Positions 6,376 to 15,281 of a stretch of 55,347 nucleotides of DNA are shown here, piece by piece; the stretch's first letter is position 1, and the number at the start of each line of letters is the position of its first letter. This DNA is from a virus: the IMG/VR virus record IMGVR_UViG_3300046170_000038, positions 1-55,347 of that record, one strand, 5' to 3'. A program made the position numbers and the translations under genes. The notes beneath the pieces are model-generated. The model ran no database searches, was not told where the DNA came from, and was given only the letters and a program-made list of their open reading frames with translations.

Positions 6376-7499
6376 TGACTAAGTTGCCACGATATGTACA
6401 GCCACGTAAACAACCCAAGGGTGTAGTGTCTTATCGCTTCAACCCACCTCAGTCTCTTGTTGATGCTGGGGTGGTGAGCCGCAAGGAATGGGGTACTGAT
6501 CTTAAACAGGTTAAGGTACTCGCCAAAGAGTTGAATGACTTAGTTGACAAGTACCGTGAAGAACAGGCATTGATATTCAATGTTAAGCCAAGCAGCACTG
6601 TTGCAAATTTGTCACAGTATTACTTTGCCTCTAATGATTTCAAGGCGTTACGTAATACAACTAAGGTACATTACAGGTACTTCATTGGTCTACTGGACAA
6701 TGCCATAGGTCACATGAGGCATGGTGATGTTACCTCTAAGGTTGCAAAGCATTTGTATGAACAGTGGGTTGAGCAAGGCATTAGCTTTGCCAATCATGGT
6801 GCTACCTGTGCCAGCCGTGTCTTTAACTACGCCATTGAAATGGAACAGATTAACACTAATCCTTTCACCAACATTAAGCGTAAGGCTACACCACAACGTA
6901 AGGTAGTATGGGAACATGCTGATGTGACTAACTTTATGGACACCGCCTTCAGTAAGTACAAGTACCGTAACGTGGGCATGATCGTGGCTATGGCCTATCA
7001 GTGGTGTCAAAGACTAGGTGACATGCGTATGCTTACGTGGGATGCCCTTGACTTAGACAGGCAGCGCATGTACCTTGAACAGTCTAAGCGTAGGGCAGAG
7101 GTGTTCCTACCCATTGATGATCAGTTACATGTAATGCTCAAGGAACAGCATGAGGACTACGGCTTTCAGCCTTATGTTGCACCCCACCCTACACCTGTAG
7201 GTGGTACGTTCAAACCCTATGGCATGGAAAGACTATCTAAAGTAGGACGTAGGGTAATGCGAGAGGCTGAGTTACCAGAAAGCCTACGCCTTATGGACTT
7301 ACGTAGGACAGGGGTAACACAAATGGTTGAGGCAGGTGTACCATTGCCACAGTTGATGGCTGTTACTGGTCACACACATGTTGCATCTGTGAAACCATAC
7401 ATAAAAAATACATTCGCCTCTGCTAATAAAGCCTTGACAGCACGTAATGCTCATGTAGAATTGAGTGTAACGAAGAACATTGAAAGTGATTGGCTATGA
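6375..7499 (+). CDS. int: Tyrosine recombinase / integrase
   Basis: 374 aa. The N-terminal part (about 70-165) fits a SAM-like core-binding domain. The catalytic domain has Arg213 (WCQRLGDMRML), Lys near 238 (EQSKRRAEVF), Arg310 (LMDLRRTGVT), His333 (VTGHTH) and Tyr342 (KPYIKN). The position where most members have the box II His (HxxR) is Met307 here. No excisionase, repressor or att site is evident. It lies between DUF932 and primase, so it may serve genome resolution or DNA circularisation, or integration in some hosts. Confidence 0.88.
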   Translation: MTKLPRYVQPRKQPKGVVSYRFNPPQSLVDAGVVSRKEWGTDLKQVKVLAKELNDLVDKYREEQALIFNVKPSSTVANLSQYYFASNDFKALRNTTKVHYRYFIGLLDNAIGHMRHGDVTSKVAKHLYEQWVEQGISFANHGATCASRVFNYAIEMEQINTNPFTNIKRKATPQRKVVWEHADVTNFMDTAFSKYKYRNVGMIVAMAYQWCQRLGDMRMLTWDALDLDRQRMYLEQSKRRAEVFLPIDDQLHVMLKEQHEDYGFQPYVAPHPTPVGGTFKPYGMERLSKVGRRVMREAELPESLRLMDLRRTGVTQMVEAGVPLPQLMAVTGHTHVASVKPYIKNTFASANKALTARNAHVELSVTKNIESDWL

Positions 7500-8302
7500 A
7501 CATAATAGAAATTATAAATGACTTACAGCTAAGTGTTGGTGACAGTAAACGTATGGCATGTCCAGTGTGTCATGCTAAGAATACATTTACTATTACTAAT
7601 ACTATGGGTAAGATTGTTTGGAATTGTTACAAGGCTAGTTGTACTGTCAGCGGCGGTACAAATGTGGCACTATCTGTTGGTGATGTTCGTAAGGCACTTG
7701 GTTATATGACTGACGAGCTAGACCCTTCCCCATTTGTAAAGCCTGACTACCTAGTTAATGATGGGCCTGAGTGTTGGGATTTTCTTAAACAGTATGGCCT
7801 ATCATCTGAAGATGTTATTGTATTGTATGACGTAAAGGATCACCGTATAGTCTTTCCTGTGCTAGATGACAGAGGTTGTATAGTTGATGGATCAGGTAGA
7901 TCACTGGGAAAAAGAATACCTAAATGGAAAAGATATGGTAATAGTGACTTGCCATACCATTGTGGATGTGGTAATGTCGCTGTAGTGGTAGAGGACAGCG
8001 TGAGTGCTGCAGTTGTAGGTGCGACAGTGAACAACGATCTAAAGCTGGATGCCAAAGATGATGATGTATATGTCGGGGTGGCTGTGTTGGGTACATCATT
8101 ATCAGAGGGACACAAGCGGTACTTGTCGCAGTTCTCTACCATAATAGTAGCACTTGACCCCGATGCTTTACCCAAGTCACTCAAGTTCGCTAAAGAATTA
8201 CGCACGTACTGTTCAGATGTACGTGTTTTAAAGTTGACAGACGATTTAAAGTATAGTAACCCTGACGATATAAGTAATCTGATAACCCTAACACAAGGAT
8301 AG
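7496..8302 (+). CDS. DNA primase (T7 gp4 N-terminal type)
   Basis: Start ATG 7496 overlaps the integrase stop (ATGA); a TTG at 7490 is the less likely alternative. 268 aa with a CHC2-like zinc finger made by Cys22, Cys25, Cys44 and Cys49, then a TOPRIM-like region with VVVEDSVSAAVVG and TIIVALDPDALPKSLKF. The protein makes RNA primers for lagging-strand synthesis. In T7 primase and helicase are fused; here the helicase is the separate next gene. Confidence 0.85.
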   Translation: MNIIEIINDLQLSVGDSKRMACPVCHAKNTFTITNTMGKIVWNCYKASCTVSGGTNVALSVGDVRKALGYMTDELDPSPFVKPDYLVNDGPECWDFLKQYGLSSEDVIVLYDVKDHRIVFPVLDDRGCIVDGSGRSLGKRIPKWKRYGNSDLPYHCGCGNVAVVVEDSVSAAVVGATVNNDLKLDAKDDDVYVGVAVLGTSLSEGHKRYLSQFSTIIVALDPDALPKSLKFAKELRTYCSDVRVLKLTDDLKYSNPDDISNLITLTQG

Positions 8303-8309
8303 ACCCCAC

Positions 8310-9533
8310 ATGGAACTAGCACTAATACGCAGCCTGATGAACAAAGAGTTTTATGACAGTCATCGTGGCTCTCGTTGTCCAGAACGATTGTTCAGCCCTG
8401 ATGTACGCAAGATTAAGAAGGCCATTGACAGTGCAATGCACCGTTATGAGCGTACCGTTACACCTGACGAGATTGAGGCGTTGTTTATGTCCAACAATGC
8501 TACCCTGACAACAGCACAGAAGACTGCCTATAGTGCGCTGTTCGCTACAGTAAAGCGAGAACAGCCTATGGGTGAGGACATTGCACAAGAGGTGCTATCC
8601 AAGCTGTTCCAACAGGTGATTGGTGAGGACATTGCTAACCTTGGCTTTGATTATGTCAATGGTACAAAGGATACCCTTGAGCCACTACGTAATATGCTTG
8701 AGCAATATGGTGATGACTTCACGCCCAAGCTAAACATTGAATGGGAAGACACAAGCATTGATCATATCCTTGCACTCAACAGTCTTGAGAGCCAGTGGAC
8801 ATTCAACATCCCTACACTTACCCGTAAGGTTGAGGGTGTTAATGCTGGTCACTTGATTGAGATTGGTGCTAGGCCCAACACTGGCAAGACTTCATTCCAT
8901 GCCAGCCTGATTGCTGGTGAGAATGGCTTTGCATGGCAGGGTGCTAAGTGCATTGTGTTATGTAACGAGGAAGGCTATCACCGTGTAGCACACCGCTACA
9001 TCACTGCCGCCTCTAACATGGAAGCCAAAGAGGTTGTAGCCAACAAGTCAAAGGCAATGGCTGCATACGATAAGATCAGGGATAACGTCAAGTTCAAGGA
9101 CGCTACTGATCGTGACATGTCATGGGTTGAGAGTGTCTGTAAGACATACAAGCCTGACATTGTGGTGCTTGACATGGGTGACAAGTTCGCCAAGACTTCT
9201 GGCTACTCTCGCCCTGATGAAGCACTAAAGGCTAACGCTATCTATGCTAGACAGATTGCAAAGCAACATGGCTGCGCTATCTTCTACATGTCTCAGCTAT
9301 CTGCTGATGCAGAGAACAAGGTGGTACTCAACCAATCCATGATGGAAGGTAGTCGTACAGGTAAGGCTGCAGAGGCAGACCTAATGCTGTTGATTGCAAA
9401 GAATCCACCTGTTGAGGGACAGGACGAAGAGGACACCATGCGTCACCTCAATGTTGTCAAGAACAAACTGTCTGGTTGGCATGGTATTGTACATACCAAT
9501 CTGAACTACAAGACAGCGAGGTACGAGGCATGA
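8310..9533 (+). CDS. Replicative DnaB-like helicase
   Basis: 407 aa, start preceded by AAGGAT. RecA-fold helicase with Walker A GARPNTGKT at about 186-194, Walker B DIVVLDMGDKF, the FYMSQLSADAEN sensor segment and an EGSRTGKAAEADLMLLIA motif near the end. It should unwind DNA 5'-3' as a hexamer at the fork, partnered with the primase directly upstream. The N-terminal 150 residues may be the partner- or primase-binding domain. Confidence 0.9.
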   Translation: MELALIRSLMNKEFYDSHRGSRCPERLFSPDVRKIKKAIDSAMHRYERTVTPDEIEALFMSNNATLTTAQKTAYSALFATVKREQPMGEDIAQEVLSKLFQQVIGEDIANLGFDYVNGTKDTLEPLRNMLEQYGDDFTPKLNIEWEDTSIDHILALNSLESQWTFNIPTLTRKVEGVNAGHLIEIGARPNTGKTSFHASLIAGENGFAWQGAKCIVLCNEEGYHRVAHRYITAASNMEAKEVVANKSKAMAAYDKIRDNVKFKDATDRDMSWVESVCKTYKPDIVVLDMGDKFAKTSGYSRPDEALKANAIYARQIAKQHGCAIFYMSQLSADAENKVVLNQSMMEGSRTGKAAEADLMLLIAKNPPVEGQDEEDTMRHLNVVKNKLSGWHGIVHTNLNYKTARYEA

Positions 9534-9703
9534 TAAATAGAGACACACACAGAGAGTTATGTGAAAAGTATGAGGCGGTAAAACGTGACGCAAAGTATTG
9601 GGAAGCACAAGCTAAGACATTACGTACACGTAACGTACATTTACTAGAAGATGTAGAAAGACTGTCTGCACAATTAAGGTTATGGAAAGGTACAGCACCG
9701 TGA
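9530..9703 (+). CDS. Small coiled-coil protein, 57 aa
   Basis: ATGA overlap with the helicase stop (start 9530, MINRDTHRELCEKYEAVK). Nearly all coiled coil, highly charged, ending in QLRLWKGTAP. The stop overlaps a GTG start of the next gene. No family recognised. Confidence 0.6.
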   Translation: MINRDTHRELCEKYEAVKRDAKYWEAQAKTLRTRNVHLLEDVERLSAQLRLWKGTAP

Positions 9704-10131
9704 ATAACTATGTATATACAGCCATTGGACTTGTGGTATTTTACATTGGCCTTAAGATGTTTAGTGGTGGTATGAAATCTATGGGTAACATAGACCACTT
9801 GACTTGGTTCTTGGGCAACCCAATCTATATGTTCTTTGGGTCAATCGCTATGACACTGGCATGGCAGAGTAGTAGCCTTAGTACTACAGCAATCATTGCT
9901 TTGGTTGCATCAGGTGTACTACCCTTACCTGCTGCTGTGGCTGCTGTATTAGGGGCTAACATAGGTACAACAGGGACTATCTGGTTGGCAGGGCTGCTAG
10001 TGTCTGACGGTATGCCAAGGGGTGACACACTACGCATAGCCATGATACACACTGGCGTTAATCTTTTGATGGCGATAAGTCTATTGCCATTTGTAAATCA
10101 CATAGCTAAGTATGTTGGGAGAGTAGGGTGA
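9700..10131 (+). CDS. Half-size Na+/phosphate cotransporter-like protein (possible AMG)
   Basis: The frame is open from ATG 9682; I prefer GTG 9700, which overlaps the previous stop and has GGAAAGG upstream, giving 143 aa. The signature of the NptA/PF02690 Na/Pi cotransporter family is clear: QSSSLSTTAIIALVASG (56-72), then VLGANIGTTGT (83-93), with about four hydrophobic segments. Full transporters carry this QSSS module twice as inverted halves; this protein has one copy. It may work as a homodimer, or alter the host transporter. Plausible as an auxiliary gene for phosphate uptake during infection. Confidence 0.82.
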   Translation: MNNYVYTAIGLVVFYIGLKMFSGGMKSMGNIDHLTWFLGNPIYMFFGSIAMTLAWQSSSLSTTAIIALVASGVLPLPAAVAAVLGANIGTTGTIWLAGLLVSDGMPRGDTLRIAMIHTGVNLLMAISLLPFVNHIAKYVGRVG

Positions 10132-10167
10132 ATGATGAGGAATAAGTCTGTAGTTTATTACTCACAA

Positions 10168-10212
10168 GTTACGCTGCAACGTAACTATTTAACTTTTACG
10201 CCATAGCGTAAA
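10168..10212 (+). other. Two tandem hairpins before the 2-TM protein gene
   Basis: GTTACG/CGTAAC (10168-10185, 6-base loop) is followed by TTTACGC/GCGTAAA (10195-10212, 4-base loop). They occupy the only sizeable gap around the transporter. There is no T tract, so a leader element, processing site or operator is likelier than a terminator. GAAAAGGA, the ribosome site of the next gene, follows at once. Confidence 0.5.
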
Positions 10213-10227
10213 GAAAAGGACAGGAAA

Positions 10228-10545
10228 ATGAGACAGCACATATACGACACGTGGACACTAATCATGGACTCGGACAGAAGCCCCCTAAAGAATATACCTG
10301 ACAACAATGCCCGACACTTAATCTTGCAGATACTTGCATGGATGTGGTGTATTGTGTTTAGTATTTTCTTGGGCAGCTATCTTGTGTTTGGGTTGACAGC
10401 GATAGCTCATGTGTTACTACTGGCTGCAATAGCTGTGACTGTCGGTACGTTTGATACTGCTAACAGGAACCCAAAGACGTTATCTGATTTTGCCATGCGT
10501 CTTGATGGGTACAATGGTAGACGTAACAACGGAGAGCATGATTAA
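10228..10545 (+). CDS. Two-span membrane protein, 105 aa
   Basis: Polar N-terminus, then two adjacent hydrophobic segments (ILAWMWCIVFSIFLGSYLVF and AHVLLLAAIAVTVGTF, about 45-85), then a polar Asn/Arg tail. It follows the Na/Pi transporter-like gene, so it might be a partner subunit, but nothing in the sequence proves this. Confidence 0.65.
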   Translation: MRQHIYDTWTLIMDSDRSPLKNIPDNNARHLILQILAWMWCIVFSIFLGSYLVFGLTAIAHVLLLAAIAVTVGTFDTANRNPKTLSDFAMRLDGYNGRRNNGEHD

Positions 10546-10560
10546 ATTATGACTAAGAAA

Positions 10561-10590
10561 GATAATCGGATATAATCGGATATAATTGGA
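10561..10590 (+). repeat. Three 10-bp tandem units upstream of thyX
   Basis: GATAATCGGA, TATAATCGGA and TATAATTGGA are three imperfect units of period 10, about one helical turn. Two contain TATAAT. They end 11 bases before the ThyX start. No good -35 is found at standard spacing. They may be overlapping -10 boxes or face-aligned protein-binding sites. An 8-codon mini-ORF (MTKKDNRI) runs into them. Confidence 0.5.
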
Positions 10591-10601
10591 GTGGATAAAG
10601 A

Positions 10602-11276
10602 ATGTCACAGATTGAAGTAACATACATAGACCACATGGGTAGTGACCTGAGTGTAGTCAATGCAGCACGTGTATCCTTTGGTAAGAAGAGTGAGGCACTA
10701 GGTACATCAGGTGTAGAGGGTGAGCATATGACACCCATACTACATGATACAGACAAGAGACTAATTAAGTACCTAGCCAAGCATAAACACATGTCACCAT
10801 TTGGTCATGCCTTTTCCAGCTTCCATGTCAAGGCTCCTATCTTTGTAGCTAGGCAACTGGTCAAGCATAAGTTCCTACGATGGAATGAGATTAGTCGTAG
10901 GTATGTAGATGATGAGCCTGAGTTCTATGAGCCTGATGAATGGAGAGACAAGAGTGCAGATAAAAAGCAGGGTAGTGGAGGTAAAAGTCAGTCTCAATAC
11001 TTCCCTAACATCTATGTCAAAGAGGTATCAGACAAGGCACTAGGTGACTATAAAAAGATGTTGGTTCAAGGCATCTGTCCAGAGCAAGCACGTATGGTGT
11101 TGCCACAAAGCACCATGACTGAATGGTATTGGTCAGGTAGTCTTGACGCCTTCTCTGACATGTGTATACTAAGATGTAAAGAAGATACACAGTTTGAAAC
11201 AAGAATAGTTGCAAATGAAATATCTGCTTGTATGAAAGACCTGTTTCCTATAGCATGGGGAGCATTGACCGTTTGA
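10602..11276 (+). CDS. thyX: FAD-dependent thymidylate synthase ThyX
   Basis: 224 aa, ribosome site GGAG. The ThyX signature RHRx7S is present as KHKx7S at residues 88-98 (KHKFLRWNEISRRYVDD), followed by the conserved RRY. Phage members of this family can show such Lys substitutions. Lies two genes before the DNA polymerase. It converts dUMP to dTMP with methylene-tetrahydrofolate and NADPH, supplying thymidine nucleotides without host ThyA. Confidence 0.92.
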   Translation: MSQIEVTYIDHMGSDLSVVNAARVSFGKKSEALGTSGVEGEHMTPILHDTDKRLIKYLAKHKHMSPFGHAFSSFHVKAPIFVARQLVKHKFLRWNEISRRYVDDEPEFYEPDEWRDKSADKKQGSGGKSQSQYFPNIYVKEVSDKALGDYKKMLVQGICPEQARMVLPQSTMTEWYWSGSLDAFSDMCILRCKEDTQFETRIVANEISACMKDLFPIAWGALTV

Positions 11277-11291
11277 TAGGATACCCGACAC

Positions 11292-13331
11292 ATGATACTG
11301 ACACTAGACGTAGAGAATACAACGACAACACGTGATGGCAAGCTGCACCTTGATCCATTTGAGAAAGACAATTCATTGACACAGGTAGGTACACTGGATC
11401 AATCAGGTAACGAACACATCTTTACCTTTGACCATTCAGAAAAGCAGGGTACACAATTTGATCACCAATGTGTGCAGTCAATGCTTGACAAGACTACTGT
11501 ACTGGTTGCACACAATGCTGTACATGACTTGCTGTGGTTATGGGAGTCAGGCTTTACATATGATGGTAAGGTGTTTGACACCATGCTTGGTGAGTATATC
11601 TTACAGCGTGGGCAGAAGCAACCCCTATCCCTTGATGCATGTGCAGAGCGTTACGCATTAGACACACAGAAGCAGGATACACTCAAAGAGTATTTCAAGA
11701 AGGGCTACACCACACGTGACATACCCTTGGCTGAGTTGACAGAGTATTTGTCCCATGACCTACATGCTACACAGCAGTTGTACAATACAATCACTGCCAA
11801 GCTAGATGGTACTACCCTGCAGGACAGTGTTGATCTGACTAACCAACTTGCTATACACCTTGCTAAGATTTATCAGCGTGGCTTCAAGGTTGATACAGAT
11901 GCACTAGAGGCAGTACGTAAAGAGTACGAGGATGAACGTGACGAGTTAGTGCGTAGTCTTGAGGCACATACACATGAGTTGATGGGTGACAGACCTGTGA
12001 ACCTTAACAGTCCAGAGCAACTTGCATGGGTTGTGTATGGTCGTAAGCCTGATGACAAAAAGGTGTGGCCTACATTGTTTGAGGGACGTATGGTAGATGC
12101 TAAGTTCAAGTCTACCGTTACCAAGCACTCAACCAAGTTGTACAAACAGAAGGCAAAACAATGCAAGTCCTGCTACGGTAGTGGGCAAATCAGGAAGGTA
12201 AAGAAAGATGGAACTCCTTTTGCAAGACCCAACAGGTGTGTCGGGTGTGATGGTTGTGGGTATACTTTTGTGGATACTAACCAGTTAGCTGGCCTACAAT
12301 TCACTGCACCGACTGCCAAGTTCATCAGTGCCAATGGTTTCAGTACAGGCAAGGACAGCCTGACATACCTTGAGGGTGTGGCTAGAGCCAAGCAGATGCC
12401 AGAGGCAGTCAAGTTTCTACAGAACATGAAGCGTCTGAATGCCATTGAGGTATACATTGCCAGCTTCATTGGTGGTATTGCTACCCACACCAAGGCAGAC
12501 GGTAAGCTACATGCCCGTCTACTGCAGCACAGGACAGGTACAGGCAGACTATCAGGTGCTGACCCTAACATGCAGAACATGCCACGTGGCGGTACATTCC
12601 CTGTCAAGCGTGTGTTTGTATCACGATGGGATGGTGGACAGATTATGGAAGCTGACTTTGCACAGCTAGAGTTTCGTGTCGCTGCATTTCTGTCTCAAGA
12701 CATGGTTGCCATTGACGAGGTTATCACTGGCTTTGATGTACATGCCTACACTGCCAAGACCATCACAGATGCTGGTCAACCTACAGCTAGGCAAGCTGCC
12801 AAGGAACATACCTTTGCTCCACTGTTCGGTGCTACTGGGTATGGACGTACACCAGCAGAGGCTGCATACTACACAAAGTTCATGGACAAGTACAAAGGTA
12901 TTGCTGCATGGCACAAGAGACTAGCCGACGAGGTACTGGCTACTGGCTGCATTACCACACCATCAGGCAGGGCATTTGCTTTCCCTGATGCTACCCGTAA
13001 CAAACATGGAGGTGTGACATATTTCACACAGATAAAAAATTATCCGGTGCAATCCTTTGCAACGGCTGACATTGTACCTATATGTCTGATATACATAGAC
13101 AAGATGTTGGAGGCAAACAAGATGCAGAGTTGTATAGTCAACACCGTACATGACAGTGTGGTACTTGACATACACCCTGATGAAACAGACAAGGTACTCA
13201 AGATCATAGACAGAACAAACGACAGGCTGATATCCATTGTCAATAAGAAATGGAATATAGACTTCAACATTCCTCTATTATTAGAGGCAAAGATTGGCCC
13301 GAATTGGCTTGACACCAAAGACGTAGCATGA
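11292..13331 (+). CDS. polA: Family A DNA polymerase with DnaJ-like zinc-finger insertion
   Basis: 679 aa. The N-terminal 3'-5' exonuclease has DVENT with Asp6/Glu8, the HNAVHD segment and YLSHDLHAT. The polymerase domain has RTGTGRLS (414-421), motif A MEADFAQLEFR with Asp455, motif B Arg500-Lys504-Phe508-Phe512-Gly513, and motif C VHDSVVLD with His620/Asp621. Between them residues 291-324 form a DnaJ-like zinc motif, CKSCYGSG then CVGCDGCG. That insertion is the hallmark described for HMO-2011. Phe508 is at the position of E. coli Phe762. Main replicative polymerase of the phage. Confidence 0.95.
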   Translation: MILTLDVENTTTTRDGKLHLDPFEKDNSLTQVGTLDQSGNEHIFTFDHSEKQGTQFDHQCVQSMLDKTTVLVAHNAVHDLLWLWESGFTYDGKVFDTMLGEYILQRGQKQPLSLDACAERYALDTQKQDTLKEYFKKGYTTRDIPLAELTEYLSHDLHATQQLYNTITAKLDGTTLQDSVDLTNQLAIHLAKIYQRGFKVDTDALEAVRKEYEDERDELVRSLEAHTHELMGDRPVNLNSPEQLAWVVYGRKPDDKKVWPTLFEGRMVDAKFKSTVTKHSTKLYKQKAKQCKSCYGSGQIRKVKKDGTPFARPNRCVGCDGCGYTFVDTNQLAGLQFTAPTAKFISANGFSTGKDSLTYLEGVARAKQMPEAVKFLQNMKRLNAIEVYIASFIGGIATHTKADGKLHARLLQHRTGTGRLSGADPNMQNMPRGGTFPVKRVFVSRWDGGQIMEADFAQLEFRVAAFLSQDMVAIDEVITGFDVHAYTAKTITDAGQPTARQAAKEHTFAPLFGATGYGRTPAEAAYYTKFMDKYKGIAAWHKRLADEVLATGCITTPSGRAFAFPDATRNKHGGVTYFTQIKNYPVQSFATADIVPICLIYIDKMLEANKMQSCIVNTVHDSVVLDIHPDETDKVLKIIDRTNDRLISIVNKKWNIDFNIPLLLEAKIGPNWLDTKDVA

Positions 13332-13372
13332 TATAACTACAAAATTCGCTCAGTGTTAAGGAGAACATACAC

Positions 13373-14266
13373 ATGACAAATCAAGTAACAACGATTGATA
13401 CAAACAACTACGCAGCTATGGCTAAGGCTATGGGCATGGGTGACACAGCAGGAGAAAAGAAAACCAGTGCGCTTGCCCGTCTGCGTATCAACCACACACC
13501 TGTCATGGGACAGGCAGAGGTTAAAGGCAAGCAGGTAAATGTAGAGGTAGTGGAGGGTGGTACATACAAGCTAGAGATACCTGATGGGCCTACATACTTT
13601 GCAGAGAAGGTAAAGATTCGCCCATTCCTACAGCGTTTCATGTACAAAAAGTTTGTCATGGGCAGTGACACTACACCTAATCGTTATGTCAAGACTGTTA
13701 TGGGTGACAACCTAAACTCAGATATGAAGGACAATGACGGTGGCTTCAACTGTGGTAAACCTTCTGGTTGGATTGAAGACTTCAACAGTCTGCCTGACAG
13801 CATGAAAGAGTTGATCCGTTCTATCAAACGTGTGCGTGTACTCTTTGGTACTGTGGACATGGTGAACAGTACAGATGCACAGGGTAATCCTGTTGAAGCA
13901 CCTAGTACACCATTCATCTATGAGGTTGAGAACCGTGATGCCTTTAAGATTATTGGTAATGTCTTTACTAAGTTGGGTAAGATGCAACGCCTTCCACCAC
14001 AGCATTACATTGACTGTGCTACAGAGAAGCGTGACCTACCCAATGGTAGTTGTTTCTATCTGCCTACCGCAGACTTAGACCTCATGTCTACACTGGACAT
14101 GGACAATGATACACAGGCTACCTTTGCTGACTTCATTGCATGGATTGCTAACTACAATCAGTATATCCTTGGGGAATGGGGAGACAAAATGCAGCATGAC
14201 AATGAGGAAATACCAGATGCCATTGTAGAGGACTTGGTAGACATTGATGAAGATGCGTTTGCATAA
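13373..14266 (+). CDS. Candidate single-stranded DNA binding protein
   Basis: 297 aa with a strong ribosome site (AAGGAG). The core is beta-rich and mixed; the last 35 residues are strongly acidic (DAIVEDLVDIDEDAFA) with a Phe next to the end, as in T7 gp2.5 and SSB tails that bind polymerase and helicase. Its place between polymerase and exonuclease supports a replication/recombination role. No OB-fold motif is certain by eye; the function is inferred. Confidence 0.6.
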   Translation: MTNQVTTIDTNNYAAMAKAMGMGDTAGEKKTSALARLRINHTPVMGQAEVKGKQVNVEVVEGGTYKLEIPDGPTYFAEKVKIRPFLQRFMYKKFVMGSDTTPNRYVKTVMGDNLNSDMKDNDGGFNCGKPSGWIEDFNSLPDSMKELIRSIKRVRVLFGTVDMVNSTDAQGNPVEAPSTPFIYEVENRDAFKIIGNVFTKLGKMQRLPPQHYIDCATEKRDLPNGSCFYLPTADLDLMSTLDMDNDTQATFADFIAWIANYNQYILGEWGDKMQHDNEEIPDAIVEDLVDIDEDAFA

Positions 14267-15054
14267 TGTTTGATATGCCACCACAAGGCATTGTCTATGA
14301 CATGTCAAATGAGGACTACCACAAACAGGTAGGCTACTCTTCATCTGCCATTAAAACGGTGTGTAAGCAATCGCTTGCACACTACATGGCACAGAAACCA
14401 TTAGGTGACAGTCCAGCGTTTGCGTTGGGCAGTGCCGTACATGCTACGTTACTTGAGCCAGAGCGTGACCTTGTTACCAAAGGCCCAAAGACACGTACCT
14501 CTAAGCTGTACAAAGACCTGTATGCTAACAAGAAAGGTGACGAGGTTGTACTGACAGAGGTTGAGTATCATGTACATAACAAGATGTGTCAGTCAGCACT
14601 TGACAATCCAGTGTGCAATGCCTTACTGACACACAAGGAAAGAGTAACAGAAAGCAGTGTGTTTACAGTTGATCCTGTGAGTGGTCTTAACATTAAGACT
14701 AGACCAGACCTATACATACCAGAGACAGGACAGATCGTTGACATTAAAACTACTATTGATGCTTCGCCAAAAGGTTTTGCAGAACAAGTTGGTAAGTACG
14801 CTTATCATATACAAGCTGCTTTCTATTTGCTTACTTGTAAACTGGCTGGCATAAAGGCTAAAGAGTTTAGCTTTATAGCTATTGAAAAGACTGCGCCCTA
14901 TATGGCACACCTGCATGTCATGTCACCTGAGTTAGTTATAGAATCAACTAAGCAGGTTAAGGAAACACTCGCCCTTATAGCGGAGGCTAACAAGTCGGGT
15001 GAATATGGTACTGGTTGGGGAGATTACTCAACCCTAAAGGTAGGAGACTTTTAA
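14266..15054 (+). CDS. RecB/Cas4-type PD-(D/E)XK exonuclease
   Basis: 262 aa. The motifs of the RecB nuclease superfamily follow in order: His59 (GSAVHATLLEPE), Asp148 (TRPDLY), Asp159-Ile-Lys161 (IVDIKTT) and Gln183-x3-Tyr187 (HIQAAFY). It resembles the DUF3799/RecE-like exonucleases of phages. It may degrade host DNA or make single-stranded ends for recombination, as T7 gp6 does. It overlaps the preceding gene by one base (TAATG). Confidence 0.88.
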   Translation: MFDMPPQGIVYDMSNEDYHKQVGYSSSAIKTVCKQSLAHYMAQKPLGDSPAFALGSAVHATLLEPERDLVTKGPKTRTSKLYKDLYANKKGDEVVLTEVEYHVHNKMCQSALDNPVCNALLTHKERVTESSVFTVDPVSGLNIKTRPDLYIPETGQIVDIKTTIDASPKGFAEQVGKYAYHIQAAFYLLTCKLAGIKAKEFSFIAIEKTAPYMAHLHVMSPELVIESTKQVKETLALIAEANKSGEYGTGWGDYSTLKVGDF

Positions 15055-15281
15055 TGTTCAATGAAGAAGAAATCAAAGATATGGAAGAGGCCATTGCCAC
15101 TATGGAAGATGACCTTAGCCAAGCCAAGGCAGACCTAAAGAAAAAGAAGTACGGTGCTTTACGTGAAGCTATTAATGCACGTAATGAAATGGATAAGGTA
15201 GTGCAGGAAGAGTTGACCAAGCTAAACCTGACACATAATCCTTGGACTGTACAGCCAAGCCGACACCTTTTCTGGCGGTGA
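15054..15281 (+). CDS. Small coiled-coil protein, 75 aa
   Basis: Start ATG 15054 (MFNEEEIKDMEEAIATMEDD) overlaps the exonuclease stop and has AGGAGA upstream. A long acidic/basic coiled coil makes up most of it. It ends in the TGATG overlap with endonuclease I, so it is placed to be co-translated with nucleases. Unknown function. Confidence 0.65.
   Translation: MFNEEEIKDMEEAIATMEDDLSQAKADLKKKKYGALREAINARNEMDKVVQEELTKLNLTHNPWTVQPSRHLFWR

Noticed and set aside
6375-7499. Evidence that this is a prophage
   Set aside because: No repressor, excisionase, host genes or att repeats are seen; the integrase alone is not enough.
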